64,000 nt of DNA from Mucilaginibacter achroorhodeus (GCF_007846095.1 NZ_VOEI01000001.1:186001-250000), one strand, 5' to 3'; positions 35,044-44,925 are shown, numbered from the stretch's first letter. The notes: generated by a model not told the origin, from the sequence alone. Translations and numbers: made by a program.

Positions 35044-36339
35044 ATGAACTACACCGAGACACTCGATTACCTGTACACCCAGTTGCCAATGTTTACGCGC
35101 GACGGTGCATCTGCTTTTAAAAAGGACCTGACGAACACTATAGCACTTTGCGAACTGCTCGATAACCCTCAACACAAATTTAAAAGCGTTCATATTGGCG
35201 GCACAAACGGCAAGGGCTCAACATCCCACATGCTTGCCGCAATTCTGCAGGTTGCAGGTTACAAAACAGGTCTTTACACATCACCTCACCTGCGCGATTT
35301 TAGGGAACGCATCCGTGTAAACGGGCAAATGATAAGCGAGCAAACCGTTATTGATTTTGTGGCGGCCAACCAGGAAGCGTTTAAGCATATACAGCCTTCC
35401 TTTTTCGAGATGACCGTTGCTTTGGCCTTTGATGTTTTCGCGAAAGAGAAGGTTGATATAGCAGTTGTGGAAGTTGGACTGGGCGGCAGGTTAGACTCTA
35501 CCAACATCATTACTCCCCTCCTGTCGGTGATAACGAATATAGGCTGGGACCATATGAATATGCTGGGTAATACCCTTGAATTGATCGCAGGGGAAAAAGC
35601 AGGGATTATCAAACCAGGGATACCCGTGATTATCGGCGAACATCAGCCTGAAGTTGCAGACGTGTTCATCGAGAAAGCTCGTAAAGAAGGAAGCAAGATC
35701 TCTTTCGCATCCGAGGCTAAGCCAAAAGTAAAAAGTAAAAAGTCAGAAGATAGTGCCCTGCTTGAAGTGTCTTTGGAAACGTCCGACCCGGAACTCCAGC
35801 CTTTCAACTTCCAGCTTGATCTCACCGGCACCTACCAGCTTAAAAACGTTAAAACGGTTTTAACCGCTGTTGATGAACTTCGCAAGCAAGGGTTTAACAT
35901 TACTGATGAGCATATTGCTACAGCGCTAAAACAAGTAAAAACGCTTACCGGCCTGCATGGCCGTTGGGAAACGCTAAGCACCTATCCACTTACCATTTGC
36001 GACACCGGGCACAACCCCGATGGCATACAGGAGGTGATGAAAAATATAGCAGCTGTGCAATACAACCACCTGCATTTTGTAATAGGCATGGTAAACGATA
36101 AGGACAGCAGCAAAGTACTCAGCATGCTTCCAAAAGATGCTACCTACTATTTTTGCAAACCAGATATCCCCCGCGGACTGGACGCTGAAACTTTACAAGA
36201 ACAAGCCGCAGCATTTGATCTTCGTGGAGAAATCCATCCGTCTGTAAAAGCCGCCTATAAGTCTGCTCAATCGGCAGCCGATAAAAACGATCTGGTATTT
36301 ATAGGCGGTAGTACTTTTGTGGTGGCGGAGGTTGTCTGA
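35044..36339 (+). CDS. folC: Folylpolyglutamate synthase / dihydrofolate synthase
   Basis: The 431-residue protein belongs to the Mur ligase superfamily. The ATP-binding loop GTNGKGST is at residues about 53-60. The next motif, SPHLRDFRERIRVNG, binds folate, and EVGLGGRLDSTNII and the C-terminal CDTGHNPDGIQEVM complete the family pattern. It adds glutamate to dihydropteroate and to folates in the cytoplasm. It has a TAAGTTTG -7 box at 35005-35012 and 56 bp after the TonB stop codon, so it may be expressed both with the TonB genes and alone. Folate synthesis next to ExbBD/TonB is common in this phylum but has no obvious functional logic. Confidence 0.95.
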   Translation: MNYTETLDYLYTQLPMFTRDGASAFKKDLTNTIALCELLDNPQHKFKSVHIGGTNGKGSTSHMLAAILQVAGYKTGLYTSPHLRDFRERIRVNGQMISEQTVIDFVAANQEAFKHIQPSFFEMTVALAFDVFAKEKVDIAVVEVGLGGRLDSTNIITPLLSVITNIGWDHMNMLGNTLELIAGEKAGIIKPGIPVIIGEHQPEVADVFIEKARKEGSKISFASEAKPKVKSKKSEDSALLEVSLETSDPELQPFNFQLDLTGTYQLKNVKTVLTAVDELRKQGFNITDEHIATALKQVKTLTGLHGRWETLSTYPLTICDTGHNPDGIQEVMKNIAAVQYNHLHFVIGMVNDKDSSKVLSMLPKDATYYFCKPDIPRGLDAETLQEQAAAFDLRGEIHPSVKAAYKSAQSAADKNDLVFIGGSTFVVAEVV

Positions 36340-36361
36340 ACTCTTCTAACTTGTGATTCTG

Positions 36362-36426
36362 ATGGACAGCGAAGAATCTTTCAATAGTTATAAGAGCTGA
36401 AAGATGCTTCGTTCTTCAGCATGGCA
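36362..36426. repeat. Second type of REP-like repeat (GAAGAATCTTTCA / TGAAAGATGCTTCGTTC)
   Basis: The left arm at 36371-36383 (GAAGAATCTTTCA) pairs imperfectly with the right arm at 36398-36417 (TGAAAGATGCTTCGTTCTTC). It directly precedes the element at 36435, so two repeat families are stacked in one 210-bp gap. Confidence 0.6.
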
Positions 36427-36434
36427 AAAAGGAG

Positions 36435-36500
36435 CTGTCATGGTGAGCCTGTCGAACCACTCATCGCTTTTACAGGTCTTCGACAAGCTCAGACTGACAG
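36435..36500. repeat. REP-like inverted repeat, copy 3
   Basis: The arms CTGTCATGGTGAGCCTGTCG and CGACAAGCTCAGACTGACAG flank a 20-bp variable centre. The right arm is identical to that of copy 1 at 13978. This is the best-preserved copy in the window. Confidence 0.78.
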
Positions 36501-36548
36501 CTTTTGTATCCCATTTCAAAATCTTAATTTAGCCTAAAACCAAAACTC

Positions 36549-37538
36549 ATGATCTACCAACCATCATCAGAACGATATAACCAAATGCGTTACCGCCGTT
36601 GCGGCAAAAGCGGTATTAAACTGCCCGAAATTTCATTAGGTCTGTGGCATAATTTCGGCCATGTGGATGTGATGGAAAACTTCCGCAAGATATTGCATCT
36701 CGCTTTTGATAGCGGCATAACCCACTTTGACTTAGCTAACAATTACGGTCCGCCGCCGGGCAGCGCCGAGGAGAATTTCGGCAGGATATTGAAAGCTGAT
36801 TTTCGCGGCTACCGGGATGAGATGATCATCAGCAGCAAAGCAGGCTATACGATGTGGGATGGCCCTTACGGCGATTGGGGTTCAAAGAAATACCTTGTTG
36901 CCAGTCTGGACCAAAGTCTTAAGCGTATGGGTCTGGATTATGTAGACATTTTCTACCACCACCGCCCTGATCCTGAAACACCACTGGAAGAAACCATGGC
37001 TGCGCTTGATCTGATCGTTAGGCAGGGTAAGGCACTGTACGCAGGTATATCTAATTATCCTGCTGCGGAAGCTGCAAAAGCCATTGCGATGCTGAAGGAT
37101 ATGGGGACACCTTGTTTAATTCATCAGCCTAAATACTCCATGTTTGTTCGTGAATCTGAAGAAGGTTTGCTGGATGTTTTAGGCGAAAATGGTGTTGGCT
37201 GCATACCATTCTCACCATTAGCTCAAGGCCTACTGACCAATAAATACCTGCACGGCATTCCTGAAGATTCGCGGGCAGCAAAGTCAACCGGCTTTTTACA
37301 GGAAGGACAAGTTACAGAGGAAGTAGTTGCCAAAGTAAAACAGCTGAACACTTTAGCAACCGAACGCGGACAAACCCTTGCCCAAATGGCGCTGGCCTGG
37401 CTGCTTAAGGATGAGCGCGTAACATCGGTACTCATCGGCGCCAGCAAACCCGAGCAGTTAGCAGATTCGCTGAAGGCCCTGGATAATATTAATTTCTCGG
37501 GAGAGGAATTGGAACGGATAGAAAAGATTCTTAATTAA
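36549..37538 (+). CDS. Aldo/keto reductase (L-glyceraldehyde 3-phosphate reductase-like)
   Basis: The 329-residue TIM-barrel oxidoreductase uses NADPH. The AKR catalytic tetrad is visible: Asp in FDLANNYG (with the catalytic Tyr just after), Lys in IISSKAGY, and His in DIFYHHRPD. The cofactor-binding end has SVLIGASKPEQLADSL. The start region RYNQMRYRRCGKSGIKLPEISLGLWHNFG and the insertion in GPPPGSAEENFGRIL are typical of the YghZ/GprA branch, which reduces L-glyceraldehyde 3-phosphate and methylglyoxal-type aldehydes. The gene is monocistronic between repeats and a strong terminator. The physiological substrate is inferred. Confidence 0.9.
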   Translation: MIYQPSSERYNQMRYRRCGKSGIKLPEISLGLWHNFGHVDVMENFRKILHLAFDSGITHFDLANNYGPPPGSAEENFGRILKADFRGYRDEMIISSKAGYTMWDGPYGDWGSKKYLVASLDQSLKRMGLDYVDIFYHHRPDPETPLEETMAALDLIVRQGKALYAGISNYPAAEAAKAIAMLKDMGTPCLIHQPKYSMFVRESEEGLLDVLGENGVGCIPFSPLAQGLLTNKYLHGIPEDSRAAKSTGFLQEGQVTEEVVAKVKQLNTLATERGQTLAQMALAWLLKDERVTSVLIGASKPEQLADSLKALDNINFSGEELERIEKILN

Positions 37539-37611
37539 CATGTTCTAACAGACGAGTAGTTGCGGGAAGACCCGATAGTTATTAGGATAAATGGTAATAA
37601 CGTATTGAGAC

Positions 37612-37645
37612 ATTAAGGCGTACTAAAAAGTACGCCTTATTTTTT
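37612..37645 (+). terminator. Terminator after the aldo/keto reductase gene
   Basis: AAGGCGTACT/AGTACGCCTT is a perfect stem with a short A-rich loop, followed by a T-run. It lies about 75 bp after the stop codon. Confidence 0.8.
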
Positions 37646-37717
37646 AACAAATATTAACAGGCGGCGTCTAAACGTTACAAACAATAAAGCCCAAATTAGC
37701 GCTGCTTAAACTCTTTC

Positions 37718-40174
37718 ATGAGAAAATACCTGATCTTCATATTATCGTTCCTTACACTTCCGGGTTTAGCACAAACGCTTGTGCTTAGTGGCAAAGTAAC
37801 GGATGATGCCGGGAAACCTATCCCCTTCGCATCGGTTTATGTTCGCAATACAACAAAAGGCACCTCTGCCAATAGTGACGGAGGATATACCCTGAACTTA
37901 ACTAAAGGCCAATACGAAGTATTATTTAAAGCTGTAGGTTACAAACAGGAAAGCCGCAGCGTTAACCTGCTGGCAGACGCGAAGATCGATGTCAGTTTAA
38001 AAACAGAGCAGTATCAACTAAATGAGGTATCGATAAAAGCCGGCGGGGAAGACCCTGCTTACGACATCATCCGTAAGGCGATCAAAAAACGCAAGACCTA
38101 TCTTAACGAAGTGAACGCCTACACCTGCGAGGTATACATAAAAGGTTTGCAGCGTTTGCTGGATGCCCCGAAAAAATTCCTTGGGTTTGATGTACAAAAG
38201 TTTGCCCTCCAGAACGGACTCGACTCCAACCGAAGGGGTATCATTTATCTATCAGAGTCGCAGTCAAAATTAAGCTTTATGAAGCCTGATAAGGTGCACG
38301 AGGAAATGATCTCATCAAAAGTATCGGGGCGTAACCAGGCATTTAGTTTTAACCGCGCCGGTGATATAAGGGTGAATTTTTATGAGAACCTGCAAAATTG
38401 GGAAGGACTTAGCAACCGCCCCGTCATCTCGCCCATTGCAGATAACGCCCTGAGTTATTATAAATACAAACTGATTGGCGCTACAATAGAAAATGGCGAG
38501 ACCATTAACAAGATACAGGTAACCCCGCGTAACCTTAACAACCCTTGCTTTAGCGGGTACATTTACATTTTGGAAGACAGCTGGCGCCTGCAAAGTTTAT
38601 CGCTTTACATCACCAAAAAAGCTAACATTAACTTTGTTGATACCCTGCGGGTGGATGAGCAATACGTGCCTGTAACCAATAAAGTTTGGATGCCGGCGTC
38701 CATGAAATTTGAGTTTAACGGCGGTTTTATGGGCTTTAAATTTGCGGGTTACTTTGTATCGTTATACAAGGATTACGAAGTAAACCCGAAGTTAGATAAA
38801 AGCCAGTTTAAAGAGGTCTTGCGCATAAGCAAAGGAATTAATAAACTCGATTCGGTTTACTGGCAGCAGCAACGCCCTATCCCGCTTACCGATGAGGAGC
38901 GGACCGACTACAAAAAGAAAGAGGTGCTTGCCGCCAAACGCGAATCAAAGGAATACCTGGATTCGATAGACAAGGAGAACAACAAGGTTAACATAACCCG
39001 GCTGGTGCTGCGTGGCTATTTTCACCGCAACCGTTTTAAACACGAGTACTTCACTACCAACTCTTTGTTGAGCGCGGTCCAGTATAACACGGTAGAAGGC
39101 TTATCCCTTAATTACGGCGTTACATTCAGCAAGTTGATAGACAGTCTTAATAATCGCCGTTTTGCAGTGTATGGTAACGTGCGCTATGGTTTTTCAAACA
39201 AGTTATTTAATGCGTATGGCGGTTTGGTGGTTCCTGTTGGCCAGGCTACTTTAAATTTATCAGGAGGCTCTACCATAGCCGACCTCAACGACCGCGAACC
39301 TATGTCGGCTTTTGTGAATACGATACATAGCCTTCTGTATCGCCAAAACTATAAGAAACTTTACCAGAAACAGTTTGCTTCGGCGACGCTTAGCACCAGA
39401 ATATACGGTGGCTGGCAGGCCAGTGCATCCGCAGAGTGGGCTAATCGCAAGTGGTTGAATAATACAGAGAATTATAGTTTGTTCCATCCTAAGGGTAACG
39501 ATTTCACATCGAATAATCCATTTGTACCGGATGCCGATGTTCCGTTGTTCGATAACAACCAGTCGTTTAAGGTTACCTTGCGCAGCACCTATGATTTCAG
39601 CAACCAGTACGAAACCTACCCAACCGGCAGGCGTTACCTGCCATCAAAGTACCCAACCATTGGTGTGAGCTTCACCAAAGCAATTAAAAACGCTATCGGT
39701 TCTGATGCCGATTACAGCCTTATTTCCGCAGATGTTACCAAAAGCGATATCCCTGTTGGTTACTATGGTAAATTCTCGTTTTGGGTAGGTGCCGGTAAGT
39801 TCTTTGATGTAAAAAACATTTATTATATGGATGCGCGCCAATTCTCAGGAAGCCAGATAACCGCTTACAGAGTTGGGATAGATAAATTTATGCTGCTAAA
39901 CTATTATGGTTACAGTACAAGTGACAAATACCTGGAAGCACATGTGGAACAAAATTTCACAGGACTTTTCATTAACAAAGTACCGCTGTTGCGCAAACTC
40001 AAATTACAGGAGATTGTGGATGTAAACTATTTAACCACCCCCGCACTTAAAAACTATACGGAACTGGGCTTCGGCTTCCAAACCAATTTTGGTTTAAGGG
40101 TAATGTACGGCACATCATTTAACACAGGCGAAGGAAACGTGAAGAACGGGTTGAGAGTGGGATTAAATTTTTAA
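37718..40174 (+). CDS. DUF5686 / carboxypeptidase-like regulatory domain outer-membrane protein
   Basis: The 818-residue protein has a signal peptide (1 to about 18, ending GLAQ) and an N-terminal CarboxypepD_reg-like domain (about 22-105, with SGKVTDDAGKPIPFASVYVRNT). A DUF5686-type body follows, with VQKFALQNGLDSNRRGIIYLSES and the typical VEGLSLNYG region near the start of the barrel. The C-terminus alternates hydrophobic residues and ends in NGLRVGLNF, consistent with an outer-membrane barrel of the BamA/TamA-like style. DUF5686 proteins are widespread in Bacteroidota, but their role is unproven. It is 52 bp upstream of a CheB gene on the same strand. Confidence 0.85.
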   Translation: MRKYLIFILSFLTLPGLAQTLVLSGKVTDDAGKPIPFASVYVRNTTKGTSANSDGGYTLNLTKGQYEVLFKAVGYKQESRSVNLLADAKIDVSLKTEQYQLNEVSIKAGGEDPAYDIIRKAIKKRKTYLNEVNAYTCEVYIKGLQRLLDAPKKFLGFDVQKFALQNGLDSNRRGIIYLSESQSKLSFMKPDKVHEEMISSKVSGRNQAFSFNRAGDIRVNFYENLQNWEGLSNRPVISPIADNALSYYKYKLIGATIENGETINKIQVTPRNLNNPCFSGYIYILEDSWRLQSLSLYITKKANINFVDTLRVDEQYVPVTNKVWMPASMKFEFNGGFMGFKFAGYFVSLYKDYEVNPKLDKSQFKEVLRISKGINKLDSVYWQQQRPIPLTDEERTDYKKKEVLAAKRESKEYLDSIDKENNKVNITRLVLRGYFHRNRFKHEYFTTNSLLSAVQYNTVEGLSLNYGVTFSKLIDSLNNRRFAVYGNVRYGFSNKLFNAYGGLVVPVGQATLNLSGGSTIADLNDREPMSAFVNTIHSLLYRQNYKKLYQKQFASATLSTRIYGGWQASASAEWANRKWLNNTENYSLFHPKGNDFTSNNPFVPDADVPLFDNNQSFKVTLRSTYDFSNQYETYPTGRRYLPSKYPTIGVSFTKAIKNAIGSDADYSLISADVTKSDIPVGYYGKFSFWVGAGKFFDVKNIYYMDARQFSGSQITAYRVGIDKFMLLNYYGYSTSDKYLEAHVEQNFTGLFINKVPLLRKLKLQEIVDVNYLTTPALKNYTELGFGFQTNFGLRVMYGTSFNTGEGNVKNGLRVGLNF

Positions 40175-40225
40175 TTTCTTAACAATTTTCCAGCGCTTTG
40201 GTTATTATCATAAAACGCCCATTTT

Positions 40226-40813
40226 ATGAACTACTACGACTTTTATGTGATCGGCATTGGTGCTTCGGCAGGTGGGCTTGACCCATTAGTGAAAGTTGTA
40301 AGCAGCATACCGGCAGGTACCAACGCGGCAGTCATCCTAAACCAGCATTTACCTGCGGGTACGCCAAGCAACCTTGGCAAACTGGTTGAGCGCAATACCA
40401 AAATGAAGGTTGTTGTAGTTGAAACCATTGAATACATTGAGCCGGGCAACCTCTACGTAATGGCAAGCGGCATGCAATATAAATTAGATGGCCGCTTTTT
40501 GCAGGTTGAGGATCGAAACGTTAGCGACAAGATCAATCACACCATCGATACACTTTTCTTTAGCCTGGCCAAAGTAGTTGCTGATAAAAGTGTTGGAGTT
40601 ATCCTATCGGGCACCGGTACCGACGGCCTGCAGGGTGCTAAAGCTATTGAAGACCAGAAAGGTTTGGTGATCGTTCAAGACCCGATAACCGCGGAATTTC
40701 CATCGTTACCAAAAACACTTATAGCCAATGACCATCCCGACTATGTGCTTAGCCCCGACGAGATAACCCAAAAAATATGTGAGTATACGGGTGTAAGAGC
40801 TTTAAATAGCTAA
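40226..40813 (+). CDS. CheB-type methylesterase domain protein (no receiver domain)
   Basis: The 195-residue protein is the CheB catalytic domain alone. The Ser-His-Asp triad is visible: Ser14 in IGASAGGLDPL, His41 in NQHLPAG and Asp133 in GTGTDGLQGAKAI. CheB removes methyl or amide groups from chemoreceptor glutamates; here there is no receiver domain, CheR or receptor nearby. Non-chemotactic Bacteroidota often keep such stand-alone CheB proteins, sometimes linked to light- or stress-sensing PAS/CheR proteins. The role is therefore inferred as methylesterase or deamidase activity on an unknown target. Confidence 0.88.
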   Translation: MNYYDFYVIGIGASAGGLDPLVKVVSSIPAGTNAAVILNQHLPAGTPSNLGKLVERNTKMKVVVVETIEYIEPGNLYVMASGMQYKLDGRFLQVEDRNVSDKINHTIDTLFFSLAKVVADKSVGVILSGTGTDGLQGAKAIEDQKGLVIVQDPITAEFPSLPKTLIANDHPDYVLSPDEITQKICEYTGVRALNS

Positions 40814-40880
40814 ACTGGCTAATATCTGCTTTACCTTTTATGACGATATAGCACGCTGAAAACCTTTTGACTTTTTACTT

Positions 40881-40910
40881 TTGAATTTTGACTTTGCAAG
40901 GGTATCTTTG
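40881..40910 (+). promoter_or_regulatory. Canonical Bacteroidota promoter of guaA, with almost no leader
   Basis: TTG at 40881-40883, 19 nt, then TATCTTTG at 40903-40910. The guaA ATG starts only 3 nt after the -7 box, so transcription from the usual distance would begin at or just inside the start codon. Confidence 0.75.
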
Positions 40911-40913
40911 CCC

Positions 40914-42443
40914 ATGCAAGAAAAAATCCTTATTCTTGACTTTGGCTCGCAATTTACCCAACTCATCGCGCGCCGTGTCAGGGAGCTCAATATTTACTGT
41001 GAGATCCACCCTTTCAATAAATTTCCTGAAGTAGACGGCAGCGTAAAAGGTATCATCCTTTCGGGCAGCCCTTATTCTGTTCGCCAGGACGATGCGCCTC
41101 ATTTTGAGTTTGCTAAGCATCACAAAAACCTTCCGATTTTAGGCGTTTGCTATGGTGCACAGTACGTTGCCCATTTCAACGGCGGCGAAGTGTTAGCATC
41201 AAGCACCCGCGAATACGGCAGAGCCAATTTGGATTACATCAAGCCGGATACTGTACTGTTTAAAGATGTACCGCAAGGCTCACAGGTTTGGATGTCGCAC
41301 GGAGATACCATTGCGCGCATTGCAACTGATTTTGAAATTATTGCCAGCACCGATAGTGTGAAGGTTGCGGCTTACCATATTACCGATACAAAAACTTACG
41401 GTATCCAGTTTCACCCGGAGGTTACCCACAGCAGTGATGGCAAACAAATTCTCCAAAACTTTTTGGTAGATATTTGTGGTTGCGCACAGGATTGGACGCC
41501 AGATTCTTTTATAGAAACCACCATTGCCGAGCTAAAAGCAAAACTGGGCGATGATAAAGTAGTATTAGGCCTGTCAGGCGGTGTAGATTCATCTGTTGCT
41601 GCAGTGTTACTGCACCAGGCTATTGGCGCTAACCTGCACTGTATATTTGTTGATAACGGCTTGCTGCGTAAAGATGAGTTTCAATCGGTGTTAGACTCTT
41701 ACCAGCACATGGGTCTCAACGTTAAAGGTATTGATGCCAAGCAACGTTTTTACGATGCGCTGGCCGGTTTAACCGATCCTGAAAAGAAACGTAAAGCCAT
41801 TGGCCGAGTATTTATCGAAGTATTTGACGATGCTGCGCACGAGATACAAGGCGTAAGCTGGCTGGGCCAGGGTACTATTTACCCTGATGTTATCGAGTCT
41901 GTTTCTGTTAAAGGCCCATCGGCTACTATTAAATCGCACCATAATGTAGGCGGCCTGCCTGATTTTATGAAGCTGAAGGTAGTTGAACCGCTTAATACCC
42001 TATTTAAAGACGAAGTACGCAAGGTAGGTGCCGCTTTAGGTATCGATCAGAATATATTAGGCCGCCATCCTTTCCCGGGCCCTGGCTTGGCTATCAGGAT
42101 ATTGGGCGACATTACGCCGGAGAAGGTTGACATTTTGCAGCAAGCTGATGCGATTTATATCAACAATTTACGCTCAGCGGGTGTTTATGATAAAGTTTGG
42201 CAAGCAGGCGCCATTTACTTACCGGTACAATCGGTAGGTGTTATGGGTGATGAACGTACCTACGAGAACGTGATATGCCTGCGCGCAGTAGAATCATTAG
42301 ATGGTATGACGGCCGATTGGTGTCATTTGCCTTATGACCTGCTGGCCAAGATCTCAAACGAGATTATCAACAACGTAAAAGGAATAAACCGGGTAGTATA
42401 TGACATCAGTTCGAAACCACCGGCCACTATTGAGTGGGAATAA
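40914..42443 (+). CDS. guaA: GMP synthase (glutamine-hydrolysing)
   Basis: The 509-residue enzyme makes GMP from XMP, ATP and glutamine. The start is ATG 40914; an in-frame ATG 33 bp upstream lies before the promoter and cannot be transcribed from it. The class I glutaminase half has nucleophile Cys79 (GVCYGAQ) and His167/Glu169 (FHPEV). The ATP-pyrophosphatase half has the P-loop SGGVDSS (221-227). The C-terminal dimerisation domain has [14 protein letters not shown] and ends [11 protein letters not shown]. The layout and length are normal. The next gene, for a lipoprotein, begins 44 bp before this stop codon. Confidence 0.97.
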   Translation: MQEKILILDFGSQFTQLIARRVRELNIYCEIHPFNKFPEVDGSVKGIILSGSPYSVRQDDAPHFEFAKHHKNLPILGVCYGAQYVAHFNGGEVLASSTREYGRANLDYIKPDTVLFKDVPQGSQVWMSHGDTIARIATDFEIIASTDSVKVAAYHITDTKTYGIQFHPEVTHSSDGKQILQNFLVDICGCAQDWTPDSFIETTIAELKAKLGDDKVVLGLSGGVDSSVAAVLLHQAIGANLHCIFVDNGLLRKDEFQSVLDSYQHMGLNVKGIDAKQRFYDALAGLTDPEKKRKAIGRVFIEVFDDAAHEIQGVSWLGQGTIYPDVIESVSVKGPSATIKSHHNVGGLPDFMKLKVVEPLNTLFKDEVRKVGAALGIDQNILGRHPFPGPGLAIRILGDITPEKVDILQQADAIYINNLRSAGVYDKVWQAGAIYLPVQSVGVMGDERTYENVICLRAVESLDGMTADWCHLPYDLLAKISNEIINNVKGINRVVYDISSKPPATIEWE

Positions 42444-43656
42444 GTGGTTATTATTTGTTTTAGCTGTGGTAATTGGTGCATGTTCGCCCAAGGTGAACCC
42501 TGTATCTAAACCCGCCAAAACAGGAACTGAACAACCCCAGGATAAAACCGAAAAAGCTCCGGAGCAGCCGCAGGCCAAACCGCCTGCGGCAAAAGCTTCC
42601 GTTATTTCGCTCATATTGCCTTTAGGGCTTAATTATGCAGCCGCAGGGCAAAGCTACACAGCGGTTAAATTGCGGTCGGCCAACATGTCTGTAGAATACT
42701 ACCAGGGCTTTAAGCTGGCCCTCGATTCTGCAGCCTCTGAAGGTGCAAATTTCAAACTCCAGGTATTTGATACTAAGGACGATATGGCACAGGCACACAG
42801 CCTGGGCTTAAACCCGCAGGTTAAAGCAAGCGACCTGATAGTAGGCCCCGTTTTTCCGGAGGATATCAAAGCTTTCAGTTCATCGTTAACGGCACCGGGT
42901 AAAGCAATTGTATCTCCACTTTCGCCTGCTGCACCGGAAACGTTCAGAAATCAAAATCTGGTTACTATGACGCCGCCGCTTGAGTACCATGCAAAAGGTG
43001 CTGCGGAGTACGTAGCAAAGCAGCTAAAGCCAAAAAAGGTATTTATTTTAACTTCGGGTTTCAGTGATGAAAAGGCTTATAGTTCGCCTTTTAAACGCAC
43101 CATCGATAGCTTAAGCAAGCGCAAGATACAAGTTATAACTACAACCATTAGCAGGGGCAACTTAACGCCGATAGTTAAAAACCTTTCGGCAGCTGAGCAA
43201 AACATCTTTTTAGTACCATCTACCAAACAGGCTTTTTTGATGGTAACGCTGCGCTCATTAGATACACTTTCGAAAAAGTTTCCTGTTACAGTTATCGGTC
43301 ATCCCAACTGGGAAAAATTTGCATTTTTAAAACCAGCACTTTTGCAGCGCTTGCATACGCACATTACATCATCAGACAAGGTTGATTATAAAAGTGGCGA
43401 AACAAGCGCTTTTCTACGTAGCTATCGCCATGCTTACCATGCAGAGCCCACAGACTTTGCCATAAAAGGGTTTGATGAGGGCCTGTATTTTGCACGCATG
43501 CTGGCAGAAGGAGAAGATATGCGCAAACCAGATCTTGAAGATTTCACCGGATTGCACAACAGCTTCCACTTTAAAAATATTCCGGGCCAGGGTTGGGTAA
43601 ATACGCATGTCGATATACTACGATACGAAAATTTTTATCTGAAAAAGGTTAAATGA
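42400..43656 (+). CDS. Lipoprotein with a periplasmic-binding-protein (LppC/receptor-family-ligand-like) fold
   Basis: The 418-residue protein overlaps the guaA end by 44 bp in another frame. A signal ends in VVIGACSP, so Cys (about residue 27) should be acylated. A disordered Pro/Lys linker (about 30-65) leads to a type I periplasmic-binding-like body with two Rossmann lobes, for example [29 protein letters not shown] and [19 protein letters not shown]. It resembles the outer-membrane regulator LpoA/LppC and branched-chain amino acid binding proteins, but no transporter genes are adjacent. Its partner may be a peptidoglycan synthase; that is inference. The following gene overlaps by four bases. 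Confidence 0.75.
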   Translation: MTSVRNHRPLLSGNKWLLFVLAVVIGACSPKVNPVSKPAKTGTEQPQDKTEKAPEQPQAKPPAAKASVISLILPLGLNYAAAGQSYTAVKLRSANMSVEYYQGFKLALDSAASEGANFKLQVFDTKDDMAQAHSLGLNPQVKASDLIVGPVFPEDIKAFSSSLTAPGKAIVSPLSPAAPETFRNQNLVTMTPPLEYHAKGAAEYVAKQLKPKKVFILTSGFSDEKAYSSPFKRTIDSLSKRKIQVITTTISRGNLTPIVKNLSAAEQNIFLVPSTKQAFLMVTLRSLDTLSKKFPVTVIGHPNWEKFAFLKPALLQRLHTHITSSDKVDYKSGETSAFLRSYRHAYHAEPTDFAIKGFDEGLYFARMLAEGEDMRKPDLEDFTGLHNSFHFKNIPGQGWVNTHVDILRYENFYLKKVK

Positions 43657-44846
43657 AAGCGGTAAATCAACTAAAGACGTTTCAGCGGATAATGAGTGAG
43701 TATCCGGCAGATACGCCTTTAAGTAAGTTTTTACCGGGTTTCTATCGCCAGAACAAGCAAATGGGCTCTACTGACCGCAAGGTTGCAGGCCGGTTGGTCT
43801 ATAATTATTTCAGGCTGGGCCGCGCGTTGCCAAAACTGCCGCCTGAAGACAGACTGATGGTTGCCGAGTTTTTGTGCAACACACAAACCAACTCTTTTCT
43901 GCAGCATTTTAAACCCGATTGGGCAGCGTGTATAGCATTTAATATAGACGAAAAGATAGCACTGGTTAAAACTACGTACCCTGATTTTAAGCTGGAAGAT
44001 GTTTTCCCGTGGAGTAAAGAACTATCAGATGGGATTGACAAACAAGCCTTTCTGAAGTCTTTTTTTGTACAGCCGGATCTTTTTATCCGTTTAACCAAAG
44101 GCTTTGAGCAACAGGTAAAGGCTGAGCTGACCAAAGCCGACGTGAAGTTTAAGGATGAAGGCGACAATTGCCTATCGTTGCCAAACGGTACACGCCTGGA
44201 TGTGATATTTCCTAAGCAGCATTGGTTTGAGATACAGGACTTGTCATCGCAACAAACGGCGCATTTCTTTAAGCCTAACAAATGGGATAGCTGGTGGGAT
44301 GCCTGTGCGGCATCGGGCGGCAAATCGCTCTTACTCCACAGCCTGCAGCCAGATATAAAGCTGGTAGTATCTGATATCAGGGAATCTATCCTTTCCAATC
44401 TCGACGAACGTTTCCAGCAAGCGGGATTGATGAAATACCAGAAAAAGGTAATGGACCTAATGCAAAACAACGAACAGCTATTGTACAATTACGCTTTTGA
44501 CGGTATCATCCTCGATGCCCCTTGCAGCGGTTCGGGCACGTGGGGCCGTACGCCGGAAATGATCAGCCAGTTTGAGCTACACAAGGCAGATTTTTTTAAA
44601 CGATTGCAGCAGGGTATTGCTAAAAACGTTGCCAAACACCTTAAACCCGGCAAACCGCTGATATACATTACCTGCTCTGCTTTAAAAGCCGAGAACGAAG
44701 ATGCCGTTAATTATTTAACCAAAGAGCTTGGCCTGCGACTGGAAGAACAACAGGTTTTAAATGGCTACAACCGCAAGGCAGATACCATGTTTGTTGCAAG
44801 ATTAATTGCCCCGGAAGTTCCAGCCGGAAATGAGGCCGAATTATAA
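43653..44846 (+). CDS. RsmB/NOP family RNA cytosine-C5 methyltransferase
   Basis: The 397-residue SAM-dependent enzyme starts with an ATGA overlap. The N-terminal part (about 1-150) resembles the NusB/RNA-binding domain of RsmB-type proteins. The catalytic part has the SAM motif DACAASGGKSLLLHSL, the Cys291 motif DAPCSGSGTW and the Cys341 motif ITCSALKAEN. In m5C methyltransferases the Cys of the TCS motif attacks cytosine and the Cys of PCSGSG releases the product. It would methylate rRNA or tRNA. The specific target cannot be named. Confidence 0.9.
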   Translation: MKAVNQLKTFQRIMSEYPADTPLSKFLPGFYRQNKQMGSTDRKVAGRLVYNYFRLGRALPKLPPEDRLMVAEFLCNTQTNSFLQHFKPDWAACIAFNIDEKIALVKTTYPDFKLEDVFPWSKELSDGIDKQAFLKSFFVQPDLFIRLTKGFEQQVKAELTKADVKFKDEGDNCLSLPNGTRLDVIFPKQHWFEIQDLSSQQTAHFFKPNKWDSWWDACAASGGKSLLLHSLQPDIKLVVSDIRESILSNLDERFQQAGLMKYQKKVMDLMQNNEQLLYNYAFDGIILDAPCSGSGTWGRTPEMISQFELHKADFFKRLQQGIAKNVAKHLKPGKPLIYITCSALKAENEDAVNYLTKELGLRLEEQQVLNGYNRKADTMFVARLIAPEVPAGNEAEL

Positions 44847-44871
44847 ATTAACTTACAATAATAACAATAAA

Positions 44872-44902
44872 AAAGCCCGGTTTGCAGTACAAACCGGGCT
44901 TT
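44872..44902. terminator. Bidirectional terminator between the methyltransferase and icd
   Basis: AAAGCCCGGTTTG/CAAACCGGGCTTT is a perfect stem with a short GTA-type loop and A/T runs on both sides, between two converging genes. Confidence 0.85.
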
Positions 44903-44925
44903 GTATTTAAGAAAGCATCAGGTAA

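Noticed and set aside
43805..44488. 227-residue minus-strand frame
   Set aside because: It is antisense to the RsmB-type methyltransferase gene, has no domain and no promoter; composition follows the mirrored codons.
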